A stretch of 64,000 nucleotides of DNA from Zwartia hollandica. Lineage in GTDB: Bacteria > Pseudomonadota > Gammaproteobacteria > Burkholderiales > Burkholderiaceae_B. Of the stretch, positions 7,844 through 17,178 are shown piece by piece. A program made the position numbers and the translations under genes. Each line of letters begins with the position of its first letter. Positions within the stretch are counted from its first letter, which is position 1. The stretch is from positions 124,001-188,000 of the forward strand of contig NZ_JAHXRI010000025.1 in NCBI RefSeq assembly GCF_019923725.1, read 5' to 3'. The notes below the pieces were generated by a model. That model was not told where the DNA came from. It saw nothing but the letters and a program-made list of their open reading frames with translations, and made no database searches.

Positions 7844-9964
7844 ATGTCAGCTGGGAAATCTCCATTGCAGTACCGCTTCGCTTTTGATATCGGGGGAACG
7901 TTCACCGACCTGGTATTGCTTGGTTCTGATGGTAGTGCCCTGACCGCTAAAGTGCTGACGGGCGTCGGTGATGTCGTACTTCCGATACGCACAGGTCTTT
8001 TGGCGATGCTTAAAGAGCACGGTCTGACTCTGTCGCAGGTGACAGATGTGGTGGTGGGCGCTACGACGGCTGTGACAAACCTTGTGATCGAACGAAAAGG
8101 TGCTGTCACGGGTTTGATTACGACCGCCGGTTTTCGTGACGTATTGGAAATCGCCCGTGAGCTTCGGTATGACCTCTACGACCTCACTGCACCAGGCCCT
8201 GACGCAATCGTGCCCCGACACTTGCGTATGGAGGTCCAGGAGCGTGTCGACGCCTCAGGCGCCGTTGTGCACCCGTTAGATGACGCGGACGTTGAGCGCG
8301 TCGTGGGTCAGCTTAAAGAGGCAGGGGTGCGTGCGATCGCTGTGTGTCTGCTGCATAGTTATAGCAACCCCTCGCATGAGCAGCGTATCAAGGAGGTCAT
8401 TCAGCGTGTTGCCCCTGACTTGTGTGTATCGCTTTCGAGTGAAGTGCTAGGCGAGATGCGTGAGTACGAGCGCTCGGTTGCGACCGTATTGAATGCGTGT
8501 GTGATGCCGATGGTGGGACATTATCTCAGCGCAATTGAAGATGGTCTGCGTCAAACTGGGCTGAACGCGACCCTGCATATCATGCAATCCAACGGCGGCG
8601 TTATTTCTCGACAGTTGGGTGAGCGTATGCCTATCCGTATGTTGGAGTCTGGGCCAGCCGCGGGTGCGCTCGGTGCTGCCTATGCAGCGCGGCTAGCTAA
8701 GACTGCCGATGTGATGGCGTTTGATATGGGAGGGACAACTGCTAAGGCGTGTCTTATTTCGAATGGCCGTCCGTCTATCACGACAGAGTTTGAGGCTGCC
8801 CGGCAAGAGCGCTTTAAAAAGGGTAGCGGTTTACCCGTCCGCTTACCGACGGTCGATTTAATTGAAATCGGCGCGGGCGGCGGCAGTATTGCGCATGTAG
8901 ACACGACCGGATTGCTAAAGGTTGGTCCGCATAGTGCAGGATCGAGTCCTGGTCCCGCATGTTACGGGCTAGGAGGTGAGCGCCCGACGGTGACCGATGC
9001 AGCCTTGGTATTGGGCTATCTGGATCCACAAGGAACATTAAGCGGTGCTGTCCGCTTACGCTTAGAGCTTGCTGAGCAGGCGATTAAAACGCATGTGGCA
9101 GATCCATTGGGGATTTCTGTGATCGAGGCTGCGAATGGTATCCATCGCATCGTTTGTGAGCATATGGCGGTCGCCGCAAAAATTCACGCGGTTGAAAACG
9201 GTCGCGACATCAGGCGTTATACCCTGTTAGCGTTTGGTGGCGCGGGTCCCATCCATGCGCGCGAAGTTGCGCGCCGCAGTGGTTGCCAAGCGGTTTTAGT
9301 GCCTGCAAACGCCGGAGTATTTTCTGCGTTTGGATTATTGGTTGCCCCCATGAAAATGGATCTTGTTCGTACTAAGTTTGTACGGCTGGCAGATATGGAT
9401 TGGGCGGCTACCGAGGCGCTGCTTCAGGGCATGGAGGAAACACTACGCCAGGAGCTCGCTACCGCAGGGGTGGCGAGTAAGGACATACAGTTTCGGCGAA
9501 GCGCGGATATGCGTTATGTGGGGCAGGGTTTCGAAGTTGAAACAGAGCTGCCAGCAGCACTTACTGCGGCAAGGCAATCCGACATTGAAGCGGCCTTTGC
9601 TAAAGCGTATGCACAGCGCTTTGGCGGTCAGTTGACTGCTCAGCGCGTTGAGGCCGTGAATTGGCGCGTCGAGGGTTCCGCTCCAGCGCCAAAGACGGTT
9701 GTGGGCGACGGTACACAAGGTGGGGTGAGTGACGTTTCGACAAAACCTCGGATGCGCTCGGCCTTTTTCCCCGATCAAGGCGTTTATATCGATACGCCAG
9801 TTATGGACGTAACTGCCTTGCGGTTGGGTGAGGATTACGCTGGACCTGCCTTGATAGAGCAGCCTGGATCAACGGTGGTGATTGGTCCCGGCGACCGTTT
9901 TAGGTTGGATGAGCACGCGAACCTACGTATCACATTGGGCGCGAAACAAGGGCATTCCGCATGA
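7844..9964 (+). CDS. hyuA: Hydantoinase/oxoprolinase subunit A
   Basis: A 706-residue ATP-binding subunit of the HyuA/oxoprolinase family. The N-terminal actin-like phosphate loop FDIGGTFTDLVLL is followed by a second phosphate-binding motif FDMGGTTAKACLI and by the conserved IGAGGGSIAHVD. The family uses ATP to drive opening of cyclic amides such as hydantoins, 5-oxoproline, N-methylhydantoin or acetophenone carboxylation substrates. The ATG at 7844, preceded by AAGGGG, is chosen over the adjacent TTG at 7841. It overlaps hyuB by four bases (ATGA). Next to a PreA-like reductase, ATP-dependent hydrolysis of a reduced ring is the natural reading, but this is inference. Confidence 0.9.
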   Translation: MSAGKSPLQYRFAFDIGGTFTDLVLLGSDGSALTAKVLTGVGDVVLPIRTGLLAMLKEHGLTLSQVTDVVVGATTAVTNLVIERKGAVTGLITTAGFRDVLEIARELRYDLYDLTAPGPDAIVPRHLRMEVQERVDASGAVVHPLDDADVERVVGQLKEAGVRAIAVCLLHSYSNPSHEQRIKEVIQRVAPDLCVSLSSEVLGEMREYERSVATVLNACVMPMVGHYLSAIEDGLRQTGLNATLHIMQSNGGVISRQLGERMPIRMLESGPAAGALGAAYAARLAKTADVMAFDMGGTTAKACLISNGRPSITTEFEAARQERFKKGSGLPVRLPTVDLIEIGAGGGSIAHVDTTGLLKVGPHSAGSSPGPACYGLGGERPTVTDAALVLGYLDPQGTLSGAVRLRLELAEQAIKTHVADPLGISVIEAANGIHRIVCEHMAVAAKIHAVENGRDIRRYTLLAFGGAGPIHAREVARRSGCQAVLVPANAGVFSAFGLLVAPMKMDLVRTKFVRLADMDWAATEALLQGMEETLRQELATAGVASKDIQFRRSADMRYVGQGFEVETELPAALTAARQSDIEAAFAKAYAQRFGGQLTAQRVEAVNWRVEGSAPAPKTVVGDGTQGGVSDVSTKPRMRSAFFPDQGVYIDTPVMDVTALRLGEDYAGPALIEQPGSTVVIGPGDRFRLDEHANLRITLGAKQGHSA

Positions 9965-11529
9965 CACAGACAAATCAGACTGCTATGAGTCCCATCGATT
10001 TAGAAATTTATTGGAATCGTCTTATTGCGATTACGGATGAGGCCGGTGCAACGCTTAAGCGAACCTCCTTTTCTACAGTGGTAAGAGAGTCGAATGATTT
10101 TGCGTGTGTCTTGCTCGACACTGAAGCGCGTCTCGTTGCGCAATCCTCACTGAGCATCCCGGGCTTTATCGGAACGGCACCTTTATCACTCAAAGGTATC
10201 TTGAAGGTCATGCCTCAGGAGCAGTTAAAGCCTGGGGATATTCTGTTCACCAACGATCCTTGGATTGGTACGGGACATCTTCCTGATGCGACCATGGTAG
10301 CGCCCATCTTCTTTAAAGGTCGTTTGGTTGCGTATGCGATGGCTGTCGCACACCTCTCTGATATCGGTGGGCGACAGTGGTCTGCCGATGCGGGCGAGGT
10401 CTATGAGGAGGGTATTCGGTTTCCCGTCGTCAAGCTTGCCGAGGAGGGTACGTTCAATCCCTGGGTCATGCAAATGCTTGAGGCGAATGTTCGACTGCCC
10501 CAGCAAGTGCGTGGCGACATAGAAGCGCAAGTAGGTGCCTTACGCGTTGCCGAGCGCCGCTTAATTGAGCTGCTTGAAGAGTACGGAATTCCAGATATCC
10601 GAGAAATTGCAGGCGCAATCTTTAAAGCCTCAGAAGATGCGGCACTGCGCGAACTCCGCAAAATCCCCCCTGGCGTGTACCGAGGCTCGGTTGAATCTGA
10701 TGGCTGGGACGAAACGGTCCGCATCGAGGCAACCTTGACTGTCACGCCTGACGGTGTCACCGTCGATTACAGCGGTAGTACTGGGCAGGTGAGATTTGGC
10801 ATTAATGAGACCTTCAATCATACCTACGCCTATACGATCTATCCCTTTAAGTGCTTGCTCTCACCGGGCATACCGAATAATGATGGCTTCACCCGATTGT
10901 TCAAGGTAATCGCGCCAGAGGGGACGATTGTTAATGCGAAGCCCCCTGCTGCAGTAGGCGCGCGGCATCTGATCGGACACCAACTGCAGGCCGCGGTATT
11001 TGATGCCTTGTCCTCGGTCATGCCAGGTAAAGTGCAGGCAGATAGTGGCACACCGCTTTGGTCTGTTTTGATGCGCGGTGTTGACACTGTGCGTGGCACC
11101 TCCTTCTCGAGCATCTTGTTTTTTAACGGCGGAATGGGCGCGATGCGCGACCGTGATGGAGCGCCGGCAGCAGGTTTTCCGGCCAATATTTCTAATACGC
11201 CCGTCGAGGTTGCTGAGATGCTTTCGCCGGTTCTCTTTCGCAGCAAAAGTTTGATCGATGGGTCAGGTGGCGAAGGAGCCCATCGCGGTGGAATGGGGCA
11301 AAAAGTTTCCTTCCAGTCGCGTTGGCCGGGTCGGCTCCGAGTCTCGTTATTAACGGAACGCACGCGAATTCCTGCGAAGGGCATCGAGGGCGGTTCGGCT
11401 GGTCGTACTGGGCATGTGCTTCTAAATGGGCAGCCGGTGCAGAATCCTAAGGGCGTCGTGGACATGGTTGAGGGGGATACCCTTGAGCTTGCCTTGCCCG
11501 GAGGCGGAGGTTATGGAATTAAGCCCTAG
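9961..11529 (+). CDS. hyuB: Hydantoinase/oxoprolinase subunit B
   Basis: A 522-residue HyuB-family subunit, full length. Typical segments include FSTVVRESNDFACVLLD near the N-terminus, GDILFTNDPWIGTGHLPD, DGSGGEGAHRGGMGQ and the glycine-rich end LALPGGGGYGIKP. HyuB works as a heteromer with HyuA; the ATGA overlap between the two genes fits a fixed stoichiometry. It is cytoplasmic, with no signal peptide. A 98-base gap carrying a direct repeat follows before the TRAP gene. Confidence 0.9.
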   Translation: MTQTNQTAMSPIDLEIYWNRLIAITDEAGATLKRTSFSTVVRESNDFACVLLDTEARLVAQSSLSIPGFIGTAPLSLKGILKVMPQEQLKPGDILFTNDPWIGTGHLPDATMVAPIFFKGRLVAYAMAVAHLSDIGGRQWSADAGEVYEEGIRFPVVKLAEEGTFNPWVMQMLEANVRLPQQVRGDIEAQVGALRVAERRLIELLEEYGIPDIREIAGAIFKASEDAALRELRKIPPGVYRGSVESDGWDETVRIEATLTVTPDGVTVDYSGSTGQVRFGINETFNHTYAYTIYPFKCLLSPGIPNNDGFTRLFKVIAPEGTIVNAKPPAAVGARHLIGHQLQAAVFDALSSVMPGKVQADSGTPLWSVLMRGVDTVRGTSFSSILFFNGGMGAMRDRDGAPAAGFPANISNTPVEVAEMLSPVLFRSKSLIDGSGGEGAHRGGMGQKVSFQSRWPGRLRVSLLTERTRIPAKGIEGGSAGRTGHVLLNGQPVQNPKGVVDMVEGDTLELALPGGGGYGIKP

Positions 11530-11540
11530 CCTCCAAAGAG

Positions 11541-11565
11541 TTAGAGTTGTAGAAATTAGAGTTGT
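11541..11565. repeat. Two 10-base direct repeats upstream of the TRAP protein gene
   Basis: TTAGAGTTGT occurs exactly twice, at 11541-11550 and 11556-11565, spaced 15 bases start to start. The pair lies in the intergenic region 60-90 bases before the dctP start. It may be a tandem regulator site or a chance local duplication. Confidence 0.45.
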
Positions 11566-11627
11566 TGATCTTTGTTAGACCTATCAGTATGCTCACTTAA
11601 CCTACCTTTTACCGTCAGGAGATTCGT

Positions 11628-12722
11628 ATGCAACGTCGTCGCTTTCTCACTAAAACCGCTACCGTCGCCGGTGCTGGTCTTGCCACACTAGGTGCACCTG
11701 CCTTTGCGCAGGGCACGCCACAGGTCAGGTGGCGTATGGCTACAAGTTGGCCTAAAAATCTCGATACCATTTATGGCTCGGCAGAAGAGCTCGCTAAGCG
11801 TGTCGGTCAGATTACTGATGGGAAGTTTGACATCCGTGTGTTTGCCGGAGGTGAGATTCTTCCTGCGGCACAAACGATGGATGCGGTCAGCAATCAAACA
11901 GTTGAGTGTAATCACACCTTGAGCACGTACTTTTTAGGCAAGAACAATGCACTAGCGTTTGACACAGGCTTGAGTTATGGCTTGAACGCGCGTCAGCACA
12001 ATGCCTGGATGATGTATGGCGGCGGTCTTGAGCTCGTGCGGGAAGTTTACAAAAAATTCAACATTATCAACTTTACTAGCGGTAACGTTGGTGTGCAGAT
12101 GGGTGGTTGGTACCGCAAAGAGATTAAGTCGGTTGAAGACCTCAAAGGGTTGAAGATCCGAATCGGTGGTATTGGTGGCATGGTGTTGTCCAAGCTTGGT
12201 TCGGTGCCGCAACAGATTCCAGCTAGCGATATTTATTCGTCGCTAGAAAAGGGAACGATCGACGCGGCCGAGTGGATTGGTCCGCATGACGATTTGAAGT
12301 TGGGTCTGAACAAGGTTGCGCCGTTTTATTATGCGCCTGGTTGGTTTGAAGGTAGCGCGTCCATTACAACAATGGTCAATGACAAGGCCTTTGCAGCTTT
12401 GCCACCCGCTTACCAAGCTGCATTTGAAGTCGCCTGTAACGAGCAGACTCTCAAGATGTTGGCTAACTATGACGCCAAGAACCCAGACGCGCTGCGCAAG
12501 CTCATTGGTGGTGGTGCGAAGGTCAGCATCTTCCCTCGTGATGTGATGGATGCAACCTACAAGGCATCGCAAGAGCTGTGGACGGAGCTTTCGGCAAAGA
12601 ATCCTGACTTTGCGAAGATTTTCCCGCAGTGGCAAGCATTCCAGCAAAGCGAAGCTAGCTGGTTCCGTTTGTCCGAAGCCTCTTTGGATAACTACACCTA
12701 CGCTGCGGTTGGACGTCGTTAA
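11628..12722 (+). CDS. dctP: TRAP transporter solute-binding protein, DctP family
   Basis: A 364-residue periplasmic binding protein with a Tat-like signal (QRRRFLTKTATVAGAG, cleavage near AFA-Q). The mature start RWRMATSWPKNLDTIYGSA and later segments resemble the TakP-type DctP proteins that bind 2-oxo acids or other carboxylates. AGGAGA precedes the ATG. No dctQ or dctM membrane subunit gene lies in the window, so the protein either uses a transporter encoded elsewhere or works alone. Its place between hyuAB and the Cox-type hydroxylase suggests it captures the substrate, or a product, of this pathway. Confidence 0.92.
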   Translation: MQRRRFLTKTATVAGAGLATLGAPAFAQGTPQVRWRMATSWPKNLDTIYGSAEELAKRVGQITDGKFDIRVFAGGEILPAAQTMDAVSNQTVECNHTLSTYFLGKNNALAFDTGLSYGLNARQHNAWMMYGGGLELVREVYKKFNIINFTSGNVGVQMGGWYRKEIKSVEDLKGLKIRIGGIGGMVLSKLGSVPQQIPASDIYSSLEKGTIDAAEWIGPHDDLKLGLNKVAPFYYAPGWFEGSASITTMVNDKAFAALPPAYQAAFEVACNEQTLKMLANYDAKNPDALRKLIGGGAKVSIFPRDVMDATYKASQELWTELSAKNPDFAKIFPQWQAFQQSEASWFRLSEASLDNYTYAAVGRR

Positions 12723-12749
12723 TTCATTTTTTTGATGTGAGAAAACCGC

Positions 12750-15134
12750 ATGGGTCACCCAGGTGATGTGAAGCAGATCAAGCCCCAGGGTATCGGGGCG
12801 AGAGTGCAACGCAAAGAAGATGCCCGACATCTTCACGGCAAAGGCAACTTCGTCGCTGACATGACAATGCCTGGGCTGAGTGAAGTCGCGTTCACAAGAA
12901 GCCCTCTGGCCCATGCGCGTATTACAAATATTAGAATTCCGCCCACCTTAGCAGGACAGATATTTGAGCGTCGTGATCTAGTCGGCGCTCTCGATATAGC
13001 TGCCGATTCGTCACTGCCAACATACCAATCTTCCGTGCAATCACCGCTTGCAAGCGGTAAGGTGCGTTTCGTTGGAGAGGCGGTTCTTATGTCTTGCGCA
13101 CCAACGCGTGCTGAGGCCGAGGATCTGCTAGAGCAAGCAGAGGTCGACTATCAGGAACTTCCGGTTTACGCGGATATCCACACGGCTGCGCAAGCCCAAT
13201 CGGATTTGATGCATGAGGGTTGGAAAGATAATATTTTTGTCACACTATCCGCAGACAAGCGCTTTGACGAGTTAAGTGCGAAGGCTGATGTGGTCGTACA
13301 CCGCAAAATGAGCTTGGCTAGACAGTGCCAAGTACCGCTCGAGGGTAAGGCGGTGCTCGCTTACTGGGATCATCCGGCAAACCAATTGGTTGTAGTGAGC
13401 GCAACGCAGGTCCCACACCTCATTCGTACGGCACTCGCGCAATACCTTCAATTAGATCAGGGGCAGTTGCGCGTCATTTCCCCAGACGTTGGCGGCGCCT
13501 TTGGTTATAAGTGTATCTTGCAACCAGAAGAGCTATGCGTTGCCTGGCTGGCGAAGACTTATCGAAAGCCCTTTCGCTATGTTGAAGACCGACGAGAGCA
13601 TTTGATCGCTGGTGCAAATACACGCGAACACTATTACGAAATGACAGCTTACGCCGATAAGCGAGGGCGACTGTTAGCGTTAGATGCGAAGATTACGATC
13701 GATGGTGGTGCTTACTCGGTTTGGCCTTTTACGATCGGCATTGAGCCTGGTCAGGCAGTAGGTAACTTGCCTGGCCCTTATGCCTTTGAGGGATATCGCT
13801 GTGTGACCCGTTGCGTCGCGACGAACAAGCCAGGTTTTGTTCCTTACCGTGGTGTAGCACGCACGGGTGTTTGTTTTGCCATGGAACTCACTTTGAATGC
13901 GATCGCACAAGAGGTTGGCCGTGAGCCCTGGGAGATTCGAGTAGAGAATCTCGTGCAGCCGGAGCAGATGCCTTATCTGAATGTGGCTAATAAATACTTT
14001 GATAGCGGCGATTACCCAGCAAGTGTGCGGCGTGCGTTAGAGATGATCGACTTGAAAGCGATCCGATCGCGTCAAGAGGTTGGGGAGTCGGATGGAAGGC
14101 TCGTCGGATTCGGAATTGCAACCTACACCGAACAGTCCGCCCACGGGACATCCGTCTTCGCTGCATGGGGTATGCCAATTGTCCCCGGTTTTGATCAAGC
14201 GATGGTACGTCTGACCCCAGATGGTGGACTCGACATACGCGTGGGGGTGCATTCGCACGGTCAGGGTATGGAGACGACCTTTGCACAAATCGCCAATGAA
14301 GTTCTGGGTATCGATGTATCGCGTACTCGGGTGATCCATGGCGATACTGGGCAGACACCCTATTCGAGTGGTACTTACGCTTCGCGCTCGCTCGTCATGT
14401 CAGGCGGAGCGGTTTCTCAGGCCTGTAAAAAACTCATCCCGCAGATTTTAAAGATCGGTGCCCACCTGCTTGAGGCAGATGTTGCCTCCGTACATTTTGA
14501 AGACGGTTGTGTCAAAACGGCAAGTGCGCATGTGACCATCGACCAAGTCGCAAACGCTTGGTATCTGAATCCTCAAAGACTACCAACGGATGTCGATCCA
14601 GCTGGATTAGAAGCAACGGTAGGCTATAAGCCCAAAGTTGATACTGGAGCCTTCTCTTATGCCACCCACGCAGCAGTCGTAGCGATCGACCCAAGGATGG
14701 GCAGTGTCGAAATTTTAGATTATGTCGTTGTGGAAGACTGTGGCGTAGTCGTGAATCCGATGGTAGTAGAGGGCCAAACGATCGGCGGCGTTGCACAAGG
14801 AATCGGAACAGCCTTGTATGAAGAAATGCCTTATGACACGTTTGGTCAGCCTCTAGCTTCCACCCTTGCAGACTACACGATGCCCGGTGCGACTGAGGTT
14901 CCTAATATCCGTATCGACCATATTGAAACGCCTTCTCCGCACACAGAATTTGGCGCAAAGGGGATGGGGGAGGGAGGTGCTATCGCACCGCCTGCCGCAA
15001 TTTTTGGAGCGGTTAACGACGCTTTACGTAAACTCGGTGGTCGCATCGAGGTGAATCAGACACCCTTAACGCCACGGCGCCTGCTTGAGGCGATTAATCA
15101 CGCCAAGCAGCAAACCGCAAGGGGTGACGTATGA
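12750..15134 (+). CDS. Molybdopterin-binding large subunit, CoxL/xanthine dehydrogenase family
   Basis: A 794-residue cytoplasmic catalytic subunit (no signal peptide). It contains DVGGAFGYKC at the molybdopterin site, VPYRGVARTG in the substrate loop, where true CO dehydrogenase has a cysteine-bearing AYRCSFR loop, and GAKGMGEGG with the catalytic glutamate. It is therefore a hydroxylase of the CoxL superfamily and not a CO dehydrogenase. It is translationally coupled to the FAD subunit (ATGA overlap), followed by an iron-sulfur subunit fused to CoxG, a complete three-subunit enzyme. The substrate is presumably the heterocycle handled by the preA-hyuAB genes upstream, by context only. Confidence 0.9.
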   Translation: MGHPGDVKQIKPQGIGARVQRKEDARHLHGKGNFVADMTMPGLSEVAFTRSPLAHARITNIRIPPTLAGQIFERRDLVGALDIAADSSLPTYQSSVQSPLASGKVRFVGEAVLMSCAPTRAEAEDLLEQAEVDYQELPVYADIHTAAQAQSDLMHEGWKDNIFVTLSADKRFDELSAKADVVVHRKMSLARQCQVPLEGKAVLAYWDHPANQLVVVSATQVPHLIRTALAQYLQLDQGQLRVISPDVGGAFGYKCILQPEELCVAWLAKTYRKPFRYVEDRREHLIAGANTREHYYEMTAYADKRGRLLALDAKITIDGGAYSVWPFTIGIEPGQAVGNLPGPYAFEGYRCVTRCVATNKPGFVPYRGVARTGVCFAMELTLNAIAQEVGREPWEIRVENLVQPEQMPYLNVANKYFDSGDYPASVRRALEMIDLKAIRSRQEVGESDGRLVGFGIATYTEQSAHGTSVFAAWGMPIVPGFDQAMVRLTPDGGLDIRVGVHSHGQGMETTFAQIANEVLGIDVSRTRVIHGDTGQTPYSSGTYASRSLVMSGGAVSQACKKLIPQILKIGAHLLEADVASVHFEDGCVKTASAHVTIDQVANAWYLNPQRLPTDVDPAGLEATVGYKPKVDTGAFSYATHAAVVAIDPRMGSVEILDYVVVEDCGVVVNPMVVEGQTIGGVAQGIGTALYEEMPYDTFGQPLASTLADYTMPGATEVPNIRIDHIETPSPHTEFGAKGMGEGGAIAPPAAIFGAVNDALRKLGGRIEVNQTPLTPRRLLEAINHAKQQTARGDV

Positions 15135-15967
15135 AGGCTGCACAATTTGAATACGTTTCGGCCAACAGTGTTGAACAAGCCCTTAGCGTGCTGCAGGCAG
15201 GGGGTGAACGAGCAAAGCCTATCGCAGGCAGTCAGTCCCTAGGCCCCATGCTCAATTTGCGTCTGACACGTCCTCAAACTGTTGTCGATCTGTCTAAGCT
15301 CGCAGAGATGCAGACAGTCACTCAGCATCGGAACACGTTGCGCGTAGGTGCTTCGATCACACATGCACAAATTGAAGATGGCGTTTACGAGTTAATACGA
15401 AATCATCCGGTGCAAATGGTCGCATCGCGTATCGCGTATCGCTCGGTGCGCAATCGTGGCACCTTGGGCGGCAGCCTCGCGCATGCAGACCCTGCTGCTG
15501 ACTGGGTGTTAGCGTGTGCTGCACTGGATGCGCGGATTGAGGTTCAATCCGCTTCGGGCACTAAGCTGGTGTCTATATCGGACTTTATGATTGCCGCATA
15601 CACCACAGTACTGGCTGCAGACGATATTATTACCGCAGTACATTTTCCAGAGGTTTCGTCTCGGGCGCGCTGGGGCTATCAAAAGTTTTGCAGAAAGACG
15701 GGTGAGTTCGCACATGCAAGTTGTGCCACCTATATCGATCCTGCCTCAAAAGTTGCTCGCATTGTTGTGGGTGCACTAGATGGTGCTCCTTGTGTGTTGA
15801 GTACGCTGTCGGTAAGTGTTGCCGCCCATGGCCTTGAAGGGTTTGATGAGGCAGCGGTGCAAGCATCCTTGCAGCAGATGCTCCCTCAGCAGGACGACAT
15901 CACTCGGCAAATGTTTGTGCAAGTGGTATTGCGGTGCGTGCACCAGGCGTTCGGAGTACAGCGATGA
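15131..15967 (+). CDS. FAD-binding medium subunit, CoxM-like
   Basis: A 278-residue FAD subunit of the three-part molybdenum hydroxylase. The FAD pyrophosphate motif AGSQSLGPMLNLRL is at about residues 33-46, and the second motif RNRGTLGGSLAHADPAAD lies near residue 107. It carries electrons from the iron-sulfur subunit to the acceptor. The gene overlaps both neighbours by four bases, which fixes its start and stop. Length is normal. Confidence 0.92.
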   Translation: MKAAQFEYVSANSVEQALSVLQAGGERAKPIAGSQSLGPMLNLRLTRPQTVVDLSKLAEMQTVTQHRNTLRVGASITHAQIEDGVYELIRNHPVQMVASRIAYRSVRNRGTLGGSLAHADPAADWVLACAALDARIEVQSASGTKLVSISDFMIAAYTTVLAADDIITAVHFPEVSSRARWGYQKFCRKTGEFAHASCATYIDPASKVARIVVGALDGAPCVLSTLSVSVAAHGLEGFDEAAVQASLQQMLPQQDDITRQMFVQVVLRCVHQAFGVQR

Positions 15968-17166
15968 GCATGAAGACGATTCAAATACAAGTCAATGGGC
16001 AGAGCTCGTCGCAGCAAGTCGCACCCAGGACGCATTTGGGTGATTTTTTGCGTGACCAGTTGCAGTTGACTGGGACGCACCTTGGGTGCGAGCACGGTGT
16101 ATGTGGCGCATGCACGGTGTTGGTTGATGGCGCTCCGGTGCGTTCTTGTATTACCTATGCAGTTGCCTGCGATGGCCAGTCGGTAACGACCATCGAGGGT
16201 TATGGTCAAGATCCGGTAATGAAACGGTTGCGTGATGCGTTTACGGTTCATCATGCGCTTCAGTGCGGATACTGCACTCCAGGGATGTTGGCGAGCGCAC
16301 GAGATATTGTTTTGCGTTTGCCTGAGGCAGACGAAGAGCGCGTGCGGATAGAGCTTGCCGGCAATATTTGTCGGTGTACCGGCTATATGGGGATCGTGGC
16401 TGCCATCATGAGTGTCTTGCGCGATTTGTCGCAGAATCCTGATGCTGAAGTGAATCTGTTGCGCGGTGGCAAGCATGGGCCTCAGACGTCTGAGCGCAGT
16501 GCCACAATACAGTCCGAACGTTTCGAGGGGTTTAGTGCACAAAACAGTGGCCGCGTAGCGGAGTCGCAACAGGTCGTCACAGATGCTGCTCTTGTCACGG
16601 CGGTTAGCAAGGTGACCGGCACAAAAGTCGATGGTTTTTTTGAGGTTCCTTGCTCTGCCGATGACGTCTGGACGCTCATGACGGATTTGCGTCGTGTGGC
16701 ATCTTGTTTGCCTGGTGCACAAGTTGATGAGATGTCTGGCGCTGAGGTGACGGGATCTGTCGCGGTGAAATTTGGCCCGATGTCTGCGTCATTTAAAGGT
16801 CGAGCGATGCTTGAGCTTGATTCGCAAAACAGAAGCGCGGTTTTGCGTGGCAGTGGGCAAGACGCATTAAGCCAATCGCGTGCGACCGGAGACGTGCTCT
16901 ATCGCGTTCAAAGCTTGGATCAATCGCATACGAAAGTCTTTGTTGAGCTGACATATGTCCTACAAGGGCCGTTGGCTCAATTTTCTCGCTCGGGCCTTGT
17001 GCAAGAGTTTGTTCGTCGAATGATTGCAGACTTTGGTCGCAATGTGGCGGGGATCATTCAAGATCCTGATAGGCAACGCGCACCCTCAGCGGCTGCTATT
17101 AATCCTCTCGCCGTATTCGCTTCAATTCTTTGGTCGCGGATCAAGCGTTTATTTGGCGGCAAGTAG
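15964..17166 (+). CDS. Fused (2Fe-2S) subunit and CoxG/SRPBCC domain protein
   Basis: The 400-residue product has two parts. The first about 160 residues form a CoxS-type subunit with all eight cluster cysteines (CEHGVCGAC plus a later C; CGYCTPGM and ICRCTGYMG). After a Ser/Gln-rich linker of about 60 residues comes a CoxG-like SRPBCC domain (GFFEVPCSADDVWTLMTDL, then CLPGAQ and VAVKFGPMSASFKG) and a C-terminal basic, hydrophobic tail. CoxG is normally a separate protein that recruits CO-dehydrogenase-like enzymes to the membrane; fusing it to the electron-transfer subunit would tether the enzyme permanently. ATG 15964 overlaps the CoxM-like stop (ATGA), so the upstream in-frame start at 15934 is rejected. 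No frameshift or stop disturbs the junction. Confidence 0.9.
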   Translation: MSMKTIQIQVNGQSSSQQVAPRTHLGDFLRDQLQLTGTHLGCEHGVCGACTVLVDGAPVRSCITYAVACDGQSVTTIEGYGQDPVMKRLRDAFTVHHALQCGYCTPGMLASARDIVLRLPEADEERVRIELAGNICRCTGYMGIVAAIMSVLRDLSQNPDAEVNLLRGGKHGPQTSERSATIQSERFEGFSAQNSGRVAESQQVVTDAALVTAVSKVTGTKVDGFFEVPCSADDVWTLMTDLRRVASCLPGAQVDEMSGAEVTGSVAVKFGPMSASFKGRAMLELDSQNRSAVLRGSGQDALSQSRATGDVLYRVQSLDQSHTKVFVELTYVLQGPLAQFSRSGLVQEFVRRMIADFGRNVAGIIQDPDRQRAPSAAAINPLAVFASILWSRIKRLFGGK

Positions 17167-17178
17167 ACTGCAGGCCGC

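Noticed and set aside
10839-11465. 208-codon minus-strand frame opposite hyuB
   Set aside because: Shadow of hyuB; Pro/Ser-rich nonsense translation.
15886-16722. 278-codon minus-strand frame opposite the CoxS-CoxG gene
   Set aside because: Arg/His/Cys-rich translation typical of an antisense shadow, overlapping a well supported gene.
12750-17166. Aerobic CO dehydrogenase
   Set aside because: The large subunit has YRGVARTG in place of the Cys-bearing loop AYRCSFR required by true CO dehydrogenase.
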